NCBI RefSeq assembly: GCF_026241195.1
Contig: NZ_JAPFQO010000009.1
Coordinates: 244,770 to 308,769 of the forward strand
Direction of reading: 5' to 3'
Length of the DNA stretch: 64,000 nt
Origin: Pontibacter anaerobius
GTDB taxonomy: Bacteria > Bacteroidota > Bacteroidia > Cytophagales > Hymenobacteraceae
Made by a program: the position numbers and the translations under genes. The notes under the pieces were generated by a model. The model did no database searches and was not told the origin of the DNA. It saw only the letters and a list, made by a program, of their open reading frames with translations. Shown here one piece after another: positions 33,553-42,434 of the stretch. Position 1 is the first letter of the stretch, and each line of letters opens with the position of its first letter.

Positions 33553-34980
33553 TTAACTATCGCTGTTCATCATTCGGTTGATAGCCGACACGGCAATGTG
33601 CTGGTTCGTGACGGCCTGCAGTTGCTGTTGCCTGTAACCAAGTATGGCCTGGCGCTGGCGAAGTATCTCTTCAATGCCCGCACCCGCCACGCTGTAATTA
33701 GTGGTCAGCAAACGGATAGCTTGCTCGTTCAGCGTAATCTGGTCTTCCAGTAGCTTCAGGTTTCTGGTGGCCCGCTCATAGTCGTAGAGGAGGTTCTCTA
33801 GCTCTGTAAACAGCGCCTTCTCGGCCGCTTCCTTATTCAGCACCGCTGCCTCCTGCTCAAACCTGGCTTCCTTTTTAGCTGCGTTATATTTCTTACGGTA
33901 GATCGGAAGCGTCACACTTACCATCGGCATGACCATGTTTTTCCCGCCCATCTGCATCTGCGATGTTTCATCTGTTCTGGGTTTAAGAATCATATAATTC
34001 AGGCCCAGGCCAATCATCGGTCTGCCCATGAGCTGCGCCATACGGTACTGTGCCTCGCGGGCTTTTTCGTCCCACTCATACATTTGCAGCATGGGGTGGT
34101 TCTGGCGGATGGAGTCCTGGATCAGGGCCAGAGATGCTGGCAATTCGATTGGCTGTAGTGTATCTGTTAGCTGCACCGCCAGGTCAGGCTCACGGTTAAG
34201 CAGGTTGTTGAAAGCAACGATCAAAGGTTTTTTAGAATCGCGTAGCAAGGCCAGCCTGTTCTCCATGTCCTTTACCTGCACCCGTATGAGTATAACATCT
34301 ACCATGCTGCTGCCAGATGAAGCCATACTACTGCCCATAGAGCCTCCTCCGCTGCTTTGCCTGCTTGGCGAAGAGCTGCCTGTTGAGCCGCCGCCCATAC
34401 CTGCCATGCCGGAGGAAGAGGTGCCAGCTGAGCCATTGCCCATACTTGACGAGCTACCTGAACTACGCTGTGGTGTACTTGGCGCAGCACCTGCCGGGGC
34501 TGATTTATACTTGGCCAGTGCCACCCGCTCCAGCGCCTGTAGTATCTCCAGTTCGCGCTCCAGCAGTTGCACTTCTTCGTCAATCTGGTACAGGTTCAGC
34601 CAGGTAGTACGTACATCATGGTACAGGTTGATCTTGGCTTCCATGAAATTCGAAAACTTCATCTGCGCCATGTAATTGGCTTCGTTCTTGGCCGCGCCCA
34701 AGCTACCAAACCACGGAAACATCTGCATGACAGAAGCTTCACCTACCTGGTTGCCCATCAGCCTTTCCATTGGCTCTAGAAAGAAGCCGAAGTTAGCCTC
34801 CGGGTCGGGCAGGGCGCCGGCCTGGGGCACTTTCTGCAGCGCTGCCTGGTACTCGGCATAGCGGGCTTTCAGAAGCGGGTTGTTCTCGCCGGCAATTACC
34901 TGGTACTCCTGCAGGGTTTGTGCCTGCAGGGTAGGAGTAAGTATCAGGAGAAAAAGTATACTTGCTATTAACTGTTTCAT
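33553..34980 (-). CDS. cusC: TolC-family channel of the heavy-metal pump, with Ser/Gly/Met insert
   Basis: The 475-residue protein has a signal peptide (MKQLIASILFLLILTPTLQA) and OEP-type helical repeats. Residues about 160-223 are an unusual low-complexity insertion made almost only of Ser, Gly, Ala and Met (for example SSSMGNGSAG, GMAGMGGGSTG), replacing the turn between two helices that should lie at the periplasmic end. I start at the ATG at 34980; an in-frame ATG at 35154 would add 58 residues that read through a repeat hairpin and displace the signal peptide. It sits between the CusA-like pump and the CusB-like adaptor. Confidence 0.85.
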   Translation of the reverse strand: MKQLIASILFLLILTPTLQAQTLQEYQVIAGENNPLLKARYAEYQAALQKVPQAGALPDPEANFGFFLEPMERLMGNQVGEASVMQMFPWFGSLGAAKNEANYMAQMKFSNFMEAKINLYHDVRTTWLNLYQIDEEVQLLERELEILQALERVALAKYKSAPAGAAPSTPQRSSGSSSSMGNGSAGTSSSGMAGMGGGSTGSSSPSRQSSGGGSMGSSMASSGSSMVDVILIRVQVKDMENRLALLRDSKKPLIVAFNNLLNREPDLAVQLTDTLQPIELPASLALIQDSIRQNHPMLQMYEWDEKAREAQYRMAQLMGRPMIGLGLNYMILKPRTDETSQMQMGGKNMVMPMVSVTLPIYRKKYNAAKKEARFEQEAAVLNKEAAEKALFTELENLLYDYERATRNLKLLEDQITLNEQAIRLLTTNYSVAGAGIEEILRQRQAILGYRQQQLQAVTNQHIAVSAINRMMNSDS

Positions 34981-35072
34981 TTTTATCTCACTTAATGCTT
35001 TTAGCCAGCTTTTCGCCTCGCCGGCTAGGCCATACTTTTCTCCTTGATGAGAAAAGTATGCAAAAGAATCAA

Positions 35073-35112
35073 GACGCTCCAAACTCGCTGAACGCTCGGA
35101 CAGTGGAGCGTC
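35073..35112. repeat. Hairpin between pump and channel genes
   Basis: GACGCTCCA (35073-35081) pairs exactly with TGGAGCGTC (35104-35112); the loop has its own CGAGCG/CGCTCG-like symmetry. The 173-base gap around it stays open in the frame of the channel gene, but its translation looks unlike a protein N-terminus. Likely a repeat or mRNA-stabilising structure. Confidence 0.55.
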
Positions 35113-35153
35113 ATTTGGTGCACCTGGCCTAAGTTTCTGTTGCATAGTCTTCA

Positions 35154-38100
35154 TTATGCTAACTCTTTAACTCGTTTGCTAACCTTAACCTCTTCGCGCC
35201 AGCTGTAAAGTACCGGCACAATAAACAGGGTGATCAGGGCTACTACCATCCCGCCAAACGTCGGGATAGCCATCGGAATCATAATGTCGGAGCCACGACC
35301 GGTGGAAGTCAGTACCGGCAGCAGGGCTAGCAGGGTAGTGGCTGTCGTCATCAAACATGGCCTTACACGACGCATACCTGCCTCTAGCACCGCTTTTCGT
35401 ACCTGCTGCTTCGATTCCGGGTGGAACTTCTCAAAGCTTTGCATCAGGTATGTTCCCATCACAACACCGTCATCGGTGGCAATACCAAACAGGGCGATAA
35501 AGCCAACCCAGACGGCCACGCTCAGGTTGAAGGTGCGCATCTGGAAAAGGTCCCGCATGTTGGTGTCCAGGAACGAGAAGTTCATGAACCAGTCCTGCCC
35601 GTAGAGCCATAGCATCATAAAACCGCCGGCAAAGGCCATGGCAATAGACGTGAAGATGAACAGCGTAGTGGTAACGGACCTGAACTGGAAGTATAATATC
35701 AGGAAGATGATGAGTAAACTGAGCGGAATCACGATCGACAGTCGCTTCTCGGCACGCACCTGGTTTTCGTAGCTACCAGAAAACTTGTAGCTCACGCCGG
35801 CCGGTACTACCAACTCACCTGTTTCAATCTTCTGATTCAGGTAACGTTGCGCATCTTCCACCACGGGTACTTCTGCAAAGCCATCGCGCTTATCGAACAG
35901 CACATAGCCGGTCAGGAAGGAGTTCTCGCCACGGATCATCATCGGGCCCGGACGGTACTCCAACTCCGCTATCTCGCCCAGTGGTACCTGTGCACCATTG
36001 GCTGTTGTTATCAGGATCCGGTCTACAGCCTCCGGGCTATTACGGTACTCGCGGGCATAGCGTGCCCGGATGGAGTAACGTTCGCGACCTTCCACAGTGG
36101 TGGTCAGTCCCATGCCACCCATCGCTACCTCTATGTACTCCTGCACATCGGCTACGTTCAGGCCATAACGGGCCATGGCGCGGCGGTCCAGTTCAATCTC
36201 CATGTAAGGCTTGCCCAGTGAGCGATCGGCAAATACGGCCTCCTGCTTAACCGATGGCACCTCTTTCAGGTAACGCTCCAACTGCAGGCTGAAATCTTCT
36301 ATCGTTTTCAGGTCCGGCCCATATACTTTGATACCCATTGGGGCACGCATACCTGTCTGTAGCATCACCAGTCGTGTTTCGATAGGCTGTAGCTTTGGAG
36401 CCGAAGTAACGCCCGGAATGTTGGCCACGCGCACAATTTCATCCCAGATATCATCCGGTGTTTTGATATGGTCACGCCACTGGCGGAAATATTCGCCGTC
36501 ATCATCCGGTATCAATTCTCCATTCGCATCGCGCATAAACTCGCCTTCGTCGTTCACTGCAAAGCGAACTTTATACCCATGCTCATTGGTGATGTACTCA
36601 GACTTGTACTGGATGATGTTCTCATACATCGACATCGGGGCTGGGTCCAGGGCTGTTTCGGCGCGACCTGCTTTGCCCACTACCATCTCTACCTCAGGAA
36701 TGGCCGTGATGAGCATATCCAGCTGCTGCACGATGCGTTTGTTAGCCTCCACGCCGGAATGCGGCATAGAAGTAGGCATGAGCAGGAAAGCACCTTCGTC
36801 CAGGGAAGGCATAAATTCTTCGCCCATGCCCGGGAAAGTATGAACTAGTCCGCTCCAAACCGAAGTAGTGCGGATGTTCGCCCCAACTTTATCGAACCCA
36901 TTTGCTACCCAGCCGAACATCGAGCTAAAGCCAACCCAGCTCAGCAGGCCGATAACCATGATCACCGCAGGTATGGCCAGGAATTTCGCTTTGTTTGCCA
37001 AACACCAGTTCAGGATACGCGGATAAGCACCGATGAAAAGGGCAAATGCTCCAAGAACTACCCCAATGATGAGCAGGATGAACAGAAAGTTTATGATCAA
37101 ACTCACAGAGGCACCCAACGGCATCCAGTTCTCAGCCAATAACCACGACACGGCCACTACGGCAATGCCAACCATTACCGGCGTATTATACTTTCCATAA
37201 CGGCCCGGCTGGTAATAGTTCAGCAGGTTATTGGCTGCAATCAGCATTAGTGTGATACCTGCCAGCGGAAGTATAAATATTGCAATGGCACCAAGTCCTA
37301 ACAGCACCCAGTTCAGAATTCTGGACCAGGCAATGTTCTTCGACTTCAGGCCAAGTATAGTATGAGCAAAGGCCGGCATGATCAGGATGGTAAACACCAG
37401 CGAAGCCACCAGCGCAAAAGTTTTGGTAAAGGCCAGTGGACCAAACAGTTTGCCTTCTGCAGCCTCCAGCGTAAACACCGGCAGAAAGCTGACAATGGTG
37501 GTTGAAACTGCCGTAATAATAGCCGTGGCTACCTCTGTGGTGCCTTCATAAACCGACTTCAGCAATGACTGCCCCGGCGGTGCCTCATCAATGTGCCGCA
37601 GCACGTTCTCGTTCAATATAATGCCCAAGTCCACCATGGTGCCAATGGCAATGGCTATACCTGACAGGGCCACGATGTTGGCATCCACGTTGAAGTACTT
37701 CATCATGATGAAGGTCATGAGCACAGCCAGCGGGAGCAGGGCAGAAATAAGCAGTGAAGCCCGCAGGTTATACACCATCACAATGATCACGATGATGGTG
37801 ATAAGTATCTGAAGTATGATCGCCTCATTTAGCGTGCCCAGCGTTTCATTGATCAGCTGCGTACGGTCGTAAAAAGGCACCACAGTTACTTTGGAAACTC
37901 GTCCGTCGGCAAGGGTTTTGGTAGGCAGACCAGCAGCAATCTCGTCCAGTTTCTCCTTCACGTTATTAATCACGGCCAGTGGGTTATCGCCGTAGCGGGC
38001 AATTACCACACCACCCACAGCCTCGGCACCGCTTTTGTCAAGTATACCCAACATAGAGCGGTCGGCAGGGCCTATGTTCACGCGGGCAATGTCCTGAATG

Positions 38101-38924
38101 CGTATCGGAACGTTGTTGTTTACTTTTACCACCGCCTGCTCAATGTCCTCCAGGTCTTTTACATAGCCCAGGCCACGCACCAGGTACTCCACCTGGTTGA
38201 TCTCCACGGTATTGGCACCCACATCCTGGTTGCTGTTTTTCAGGGTGTTCATCACCTCCATCATCGAGATGTTGTTTGCCTTCATGGCAACCGGGTCAAG
38301 GTCTACCTGGTACTCTTTTATATACCCACCCACAGAGGCCACTTCAGCTACGCCCTCGGCACCAGACAGGGCATAGCGCACATAAAAGTCCTGGATAGAG
38401 CGCAGTTCGTGCAGATCCCAGCCACCGGCAGGTTTGCCTTCAGCATCGCGGCCCTCCAACGTATACCAGTACACCTGGCCAAGTGCTGTCGCATCCGGAC
38501 CAAGTTTTGGCGTTACCTCGTCTGGCAGCAGGTCGGCGGGCAGGGAGTTGAGTTTCTCCAGAATGCGGGAGCGGCTCCAGTAATATTCTGTGTCCTCATC
38601 AAAGATGACGTAGATGCTGGAAAAGCCGAACATGGAGGTAGAGCGAATGGTTTTCACACCCGGCATACCCAAAAGGGAAGTGGTAAGGGGATAAGTGATC
38701 TGGTCCTCCACGTCCTGTGGCGAACGGCCCATCCACTCAGTAAAGATAATTTGCTGGTTCTCGCCAATATCCGGAATAGCATCTACCGGAACCGGGTCAC
38801 GGGGCAGGAAGTTAACGTTCCAGTTAAAAGGAGCGGTTACAATGCCCCACCCAACGATGAGCAGCAGGAGCAGGGTAGTTACTAGTTTCTGCTCCAGGAA
38901 AAATTTTATAATGCTGTTTAACAT
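35154..38924 (-). CDS. cusA: Heavy-metal RND pump, CusA/CzcA type, with extra membrane segments
   Basis: The 1256-residue HME-family pump begins MLNSIIKFFLEQKLV and has the CusA/CzcA motifs DIGENQQIIFTEW, SPQDVEDQITYPL, the fourth-helix IAIGTMVDLGIILNENVLRH with the proton-relay Asp, and the C-terminal GFIALFGIATDDGVVMGTYL. It exports monovalent or divalent heavy metals from periplasm or cytoplasm. It is about 200 residues longer than usual: residues about 525-660, after the sixth helix, hold three to four additional hydrophobic segments, and a charged insert lies near 790-820. The metal cannot be deduced. It starts the channel-adaptor-accessory series. Confidence 0.9.
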   Translation of the reverse strand: MLNSIIKFFLEQKLVTTLLLLLIVGWGIVTAPFNWNVNFLPRDPVPVDAIPDIGENQQIIFTEWMGRSPQDVEDQITYPLTTSLLGMPGVKTIRSTSMFGFSSIYVIFDEDTEYYWSRSRILEKLNSLPADLLPDEVTPKLGPDATALGQVYWYTLEGRDAEGKPAGGWDLHELRSIQDFYVRYALSGAEGVAEVASVGGYIKEYQVDLDPVAMKANNISMMEVMNTLKNSNQDVGANTVEINQVEYLVRGLGYVKDLEDIEQAVVKVNNNVPIRIQDIARVNIGPADRSMLGILDKSGAEAVGGVVIARYGDNPLAVINNVKEKLDEIAAGLPTKTLADGRVSKVTVVPFYDRTQLINETLGTLNEAIILQILITIIVIIVMVYNLRASLLISALLPLAVLMTFIMMKYFNVDANIVALSGIAIAIGTMVDLGIILNENVLRHIDEAPPGQSLLKSVYEGTTEVATAIITAVSTTIVSFLPVFTLEAAEGKLFGPLAFTKTFALVASLVFTILIMPAFAHTILGLKSKNIAWSRILNWVLLGLGAIAIFILPLAGITLMLIAANNLLNYYQPGRYGKYNTPVMVGIAVVAVSWLLAENWMPLGASVSLIINFLFILLIIGVVLGAFALFIGAYPRILNWCLANKAKFLAIPAVIMVIGLLSWVGFSSMFGWVANGFDKVGANIRTTSVWSGLVHTFPGMGEEFMPSLDEGAFLLMPTSMPHSGVEANKRIVQQLDMLITAIPEVEMVVGKAGRAETALDPAPMSMYENIIQYKSEYITNEHGYKVRFAVNDEGEFMRDANGELIPDDDGEYFRQWRDHIKTPDDIWDEIVRVANIPGVTSAPKLQPIETRLVMLQTGMRAPMGIKVYGPDLKTIEDFSLQLERYLKEVPSVKQEAVFADRSLGKPYMEIELDRRAMARYGLNVADVQEYIEVAMGGMGLTTTVEGRERYSIRARYAREYRNSPEAVDRILITTANGAQVPLGEIAELEYRPGPMMIRGENSFLTGYVLFDKRDGFAEVPVVEDAQRYLNQKIETGELVVPAGVSYKFSGSYENQVRAEKRLSIVIPLSLLIIFLILYFQFRSVTTTLFIFTSIAMAFAGGFMMLWLYGQDWFMNFSFLDTNMRDLFQMRTFNLSVAVWVGFIALFGIATDDGVVMGTYLMQSFEKFHPESKQQVRKAVLEAGMRRVRPCLMTTATTLLALLPVLTSTGRGSDIMIPMAIPTFGGMVVALITLFIVPVLYSWREEVKVSKRVKELA

Positions 38925-39018
38925 GCTTTATTCGATTGAATACATAGAAGTATGGCTACCGGAAAGGCAGCAACAAACTACACCAGCCTAAAGACGGGTG
39001 AAATCGAAAAAGCAGGGG

Positions 39019-39450
39019 TTATAGGAGGAAGGACTGCACAAGCACCGGAATATCGCGGGCCAGTGGGGGAGACTCGTAAAGGGCGTATGCAGGCTTAAGA
39101 TCGGTTTCAGGGGCGTACCACTGAAGTATAACTGCTTTTACAACAGCTATGAATTTGATGTCCTGCAGCTTGTTTAAGGAAAAATCTTTGTGCTTGGCAG
39201 CGACGTCCAGCCGTTCCACGATCATCTGGTGATCTTCGCAGCAGTCTTCATCGCTGGCATCTTGCTGAGGCGCGTGGCAGGCAGGCACTTGCTCCTGCGG
39301 CTTTTCCATCGGGCACTCCGCCTCTGAACCAAAGAAGGTAATATCGCGTAACTCACCGCCACAAATATGCATACCCACAGCCATACCCGTCGAGGAGACG
39401 AGCACAAGCAGCATGAGGGTTAGCAGTATGATCCGGCGGAATAGGTTCAT
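39019..39450 (-). CDS. HYC_CC_PP-type small secreted protein
   Basis: The 143-residue protein has a hydrophobic N-terminal signal or anchor (6-28) and the three marks that name this family: an early MHICGG motif, a central DCCEDHQ motif and a C-terminal SPPLARDIPVLVQSFLL. These proteins are usually found beside CusA-type pumps in Bacteroidota. The Cys/His content suggests periplasmic metal binding, which is inference. It is 94 bases upstream of the pump start on the same strand. Confidence 0.8.
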   Translation of the reverse strand: MNLFRRIILLTLMLLVLVSSTGMAVGMHICGGELRDITFFGSEAECPMEKPQEQVPACHAPQQDASDEDCCEDHQMIVERLDVAAKHKDFSLNKLQDIKFIAVVKAVILQWYAPETDLKPAYALYESPPLARDIPVLVQSFLL

Positions 39451-39548
39451 GTTTTTTATACTTGCTGCAAAGGTATAAGGTGTGTGGCAAGTATGCTTAC
39501 ATTATTAACAAAAAGTTTTACATTATTTCTCCCTGACACCGGAAATAG

Positions 39549-40043
39549 TTAATTAAACTCAGCGCAATTTGCGGAAGGAACATACACGCCACCAGCCTGC
39601 TGGTATACCACTTGTGCCCCAAGGTGACCTGCATAAATCAGGAAGCCGGTACCCGTTAGCATCATTAAAATTACCAGTACCTGCAGTAAACGCGGTTTAT
39701 ACTTTACCAAATTATTCCGTTGTGCCATATCGAGCAGGGCGGCAATCGTAAACGTATACGTTAGCAACTCAGCGAATATCTCATGGTCTTTGAGAACCGT
39801 AGGGTCGCAAAGTTTTCTGGAAACGATGCCCTCGGCCATGTCTCCGGTGAAAAAACTGAGCCAGGCGGCAAGGGTACCAACGTATAACAGGAAAGAGCCC
39901 GCCTTCTGCCAGAAATCGGCAGAAGCGGGCTTTAAAAAGATAGCAAACAGTTTCAGAAGGGTGGCAAAGGTCAGCAGCGCAATCGGGAAATGCACTGTGA
40001 GGGGGTGCCATACTTCTGTTCGCCAGAATGCGGGTTCGGTCAT
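39549..40043 (-). CDS. DUF2231-type four-helix membrane protein
   Basis: The 164-residue inner-membrane protein has four hydrophobic helices and the DUF2231 pattern: HPLTVHFPIALL in helix 1, a DHEIFA loop before helix 3, and a terminal GHLGAQVVYQQAGGV. The paired histidines are suggestive of haem or metal binding. Genes of this type are common near cytochrome and metal-efflux loci. It lies 98 bases upstream of the HYC_CC_PP gene and 1 base downstream of the lipoprotein gene, so it is probably in the same transcript as the latter. Confidence 0.8.
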   Translation of the reverse strand: MTEPAFWRTEVWHPLTVHFPIALLTFATLLKLFAIFLKPASADFWQKAGSFLLYVGTLAAWLSFFTGDMAEGIVSRKLCDPTVLKDHEIFAELLTYTFTIAALLDMAQRNNLVKYKPRLLQVLVILMMLTGTGFLIYAGHLGAQVVYQQAGGVYVPSANCAEFN

Positions 40044-40044
40044 G

Positions 40045-40362
40045 CTATTCCAGTATTCTCACTGCTTTAGGGTCCAGGCGCTGGCCTGTTTTCTCTACTT
40101 CAACCTCTACACGCTGGCCTTCCTGCAGTTGGTCAAAAGCCACTGTCTCGCCATTTCTGGTCAGGGTGGTGCTTTCCGTAAAGTATAGTTCCAGGCGCTT
40201 GTTATCGTCGGTCTTCACGTAGATCTCGGTTTTCTCTGCCTCTACCTCATCCACAGTACCCTGGTAGGTGCCAGACTCTACTACATCGGTACCCTCCTGG
40301 CAAGAGAACAGGAATGGGACCATAAACAGGAAGGCGAATAAAATCGGTTTGATACGGTTCAT
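40045..40362 (-). CDS. Small lipoprotein with OB-like beta domain
   Basis: The 105-residue protein has a lipoprotein signal ending LFSC (Cys21) and a short all-beta domain (GTYQGTVDEVEAEKTEIYV to GQRVEVEVEKTGQ). That resembles small OB-fold or DUF5666-like periplasmic domains, though no family is certain. It is the first gene of the apparent DUF2231/HYC_CC_PP/efflux series, with a 1-base gap to the DUF2231 gene. Function unknown. Confidence 0.7.
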   Translation of the reverse strand: MNRIKPILFAFLFMVPFLFSCQEGTDVVESGTYQGTVDEVEAEKTEIYVKTDDNKRLELYFTESTTLTRNGETVAFDQLQEGQRVEVEVEKTGQRLDPKAVRILE

Positions 40363-40482
40363 AGTTTTTTTATATGGTTAAAGTTTAAATATAAACAAAT
40401 TTCTATTTATCCCCTAGCGTCAGGAGAAGTTGTGCTGTTTCGCACCCCTTGGATACGGTAATCGGCTGAACAAGGTGTCCCG

Positions 40483-41130
40483 TCACCACTTATTTATACT
40501 TGCCTGCATGCGCTGCAGGAACAAGTGTATGTGGTATCCATCGGCCAGCGCGTGGTGTACCCGCATGCTTATCGGAAGTATAGTTTTGTCACCCTGCTTC
40601 TCAATTCTGCCAAAAGCCAGTTTCGGGATCGCGTCATCGGGGTTATCCATGTGGGCGTGCTCCATGCCGTTAAACTTAAACCAGGGCAGGGTAGTGGCGT
40701 GTACCAGGTCCGGGCCGTTGTAGCCGCAAAAAAGCTGATCGCCTTGCTTCACCTCTTCCACTATCCCTGAGGCTTCCTTGCAAAAAATATGGAGGTCGGG
40801 GTGGTGCGGCAGGTGCACGAAGGATACCGTATGGTTGTTTTTTAGGATGGTGGTGGAGATATCCACAGCCTCATACTTTACCACGGCATCCCCCTCCAGC
40901 CGCAACAGGAAGTTTTCCGTCTGCCGTATTGCCTCGGTGGCGGCGTGCAGGTATGCCAGAAAAACTGATAGCCCGTTCTGTTTGCAATACTGGTAAAGGC
41001 TGGTGAGATCAACTTCGGTGTGCACGTTGAAGAAAGGCTGGGTGAAGTTTCGGAAGAAATGGAAATGCTCCCGTCGCTCCCAGTTCTCGGTATCGAATGG
41101 CGTTTTCGCGTATCGTGTTTGCGTGGTCAT
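40483..41130 (-). CDS. Chloramphenicol-acetyltransferase-like protein
   Basis: The 215-residue protein has the CAT fold throughout: HFHFFRNFTQPFFNV near the N-terminus, FLAYLHAATEAIRQTE, and the catalytic HHALADGYHIHLF near the C-terminus (HHxxxDG histidine motif). CAT trimers acetylate chloramphenicol with acetyl-CoA; distant members act on other acceptors. The length is right for the family. No mobile element is adjacent and base composition matches the surroundings, so this is probably a resident homologue rather than a captured resistance gene. Actual chloramphenicol resistance is not established. Confidence 0.82.
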   Translation of the reverse strand: MTTQTRYAKTPFDTENWERREHFHFFRNFTQPFFNVHTEVDLTSLYQYCKQNGLSVFLAYLHAATEAIRQTENFLLRLEGDAVVKYEAVDISTTILKNNHTVSFVHLPHHPDLHIFCKEASGIVEEVKQGDQLFCGYNGPDLVHATTLPWFKFNGMEHAHMDNPDDAIPKLAFGRIEKQGDKTILPISMRVHHALADGYHIHLFLQRMQASINKW

Positions 41131-41282
41131 GTAATCTTGAAATATGCCGCAAAGGTACGGCTTTGGGAAAAGGCCGAAAAGGAGTTTTGGGATTAGTTTT
41201 GGTAGGGGAGCTTGCTGATTTTGCTATCGATCTTCTGGTGTGTACTGTAGCTGGTTTTTTTAAGTTGAGGCAAACTATACTT

Positions 41283-41663
41283 TCATAGCCCCTGCTTCCT
41301 GCAACTTGAAACAAGCTATCCTTCCTAGCTGCCGTTCATCCTCAGTCTTATTTGCCTATCGTTGCATCCGTGGCTTTGGCTCCCTCGAGGCCGGGAGGCC
41401 TCGTCTTCGGGCATCGCGCTGGGAGCTTTTCCTGCCCTCGTGCCTCGGGCTGCCTCACTTTCGTTCGTCACCGGAAAAACTCGCATAGGCGCTCAACCCA
41501 AAGACTGGGATCAGTTTCGATAGTAGCCGCTAACGGAGCTTGAACCGAGTCCCACTTTGAAGTCGCAGATCCCGGACTTGATTCGGAAGTGGGAAGGGGG
41601 ATGACAATCGTTCCCGATCAACTCCCCTCCTTGGAGGGGCCTGGGGTGGGTTCACCCTTCCCT
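41283..41663 (+). repeat. Composite dispersed repeat, copy 3
   Basis: Third near-complete copy, plus strand, with the landmarks of copies 1 and 2 in the same order: CAAGCTATCCTTCCTAGCTG, GGCCGGGAGGCCTCGTC, ATCGCGCTGGGAGC, CGTCACCGGAAAAACTCG, AAAGACTGGGATCA, GGGGGATGACAATCGTT and CCCCTCCTTGGAGGGG with GGGGTGGGTT. Unlike the other copies it has no REP-palindrome cluster on its left. It fills most of the gene-free gap 41131-41720; 41131-41282 shows nothing else. Confidence 0.85.
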
Positions 41664-41720
41664 AACTCTAAACAGGTCGAGAGCGTAGCGCTGAGGAGAG
41701 GTTGGACTGCACGCAACCAG

Positions 41721-42368
41721 TTACTTCACCTTGAACCCCAAGCCCAGCAGCCCGTGTACTGCCATTTGAGAGAGGCTCGCTTCGCCGTTGGCAACCGGCA
41801 CTTCTACATAAGAGGCTGTAAAACGGCCTTCGGCAAGTATAAACCATCTTTTAGAGAAGTAGTAGCGTTTCGCCACAGCCACTTCTGCTAATGGCCCCGA
41901 GATGTAATAGCCCTTGTTAAAGATGCCTTTGTTCTCGGGGTATGCCTTGTGAAATATGGTGGATTCCGGATGCGTGATGACAAGTCCGGCCCCGGCGGAA
42001 AAGGTGAGGCCGTGCAGCTGCCAAAGGCGGTTTAAAGAGAGCAGGTTATAGCCGTTGGTGATGGAAAAGCGCTGCACCTGCGGGGGCAGGTTATCAAGTA
42101 TAAGTTTGTGATGCGTGAACTTTAGCTCCCAGCCGCGTTCGTTTTGCCAGTTACTCACCCGCACATCATAATATACCGGCGGCTTAAATGGCTCTGTGCG
42201 GTACCTGGCGTCAACTTCGATATCCTCGGCGTTTCGCTGTTGTACATGCAGGGGCGTACGAAAATTATGGGCACCACCACCGGCCACCGCTACTTCCCAG
42301 GAACGATCCTGGCCATCAACAGCAAAAGGTAAAAGTATGGCTAACAGCCTTATAAGTGTCTTTATCAT
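41721..42368 (-). CDS. Outer-membrane beta-barrel-like protein, function unknown
   Basis: The 215-residue protein has a signal peptide (1-19, FAVDGQ) followed by alternating aromatic/polar strands (WELKFTHHKLIL, FSAGAGLVITHP, KRYYFSKRWFILAEGRFTA), ending with a Leu-Gly-Phe strand. The pattern is that of a small eight-stranded outer-membrane barrel. No enzyme motif is visible. It is 66 bases downstream of nuoN on the same strand and might be read from the end of the nuo transcript. Confidence 0.7.
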   Translation of the reverse strand: MIKTLIRLLAILLPFAVDGQDRSWEVAVAGGGAHNFRTPLHVQQRNAEDIEVDARYRTEPFKPPVYYDVRVSNWQNERGWELKFTHHKLILDNLPPQVQRFSITNGYNLLSLNRLWQLHGLTFSAGAGLVITHPESTIFHKAYPENKGIFNKGYYISGPLAEVAVAKRYYFSKRWFILAEGRFTASYVEVPVANGEASLSQMAVHGLLGLGFKVK

Positions 42369-42434
42369 CCCCGCATCCTCCTACAGTAGTCATACTTGGT
42401 AAGGATGCCGGATGTTGTGCTTGAAAGAGTAAGT

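Noticed and set aside
40483..41130. CAT-like gene as a mobile resistance gene
   Set aside because: No integron, transposon or composition change is adjacent; the sequence looks like a resident homologue.
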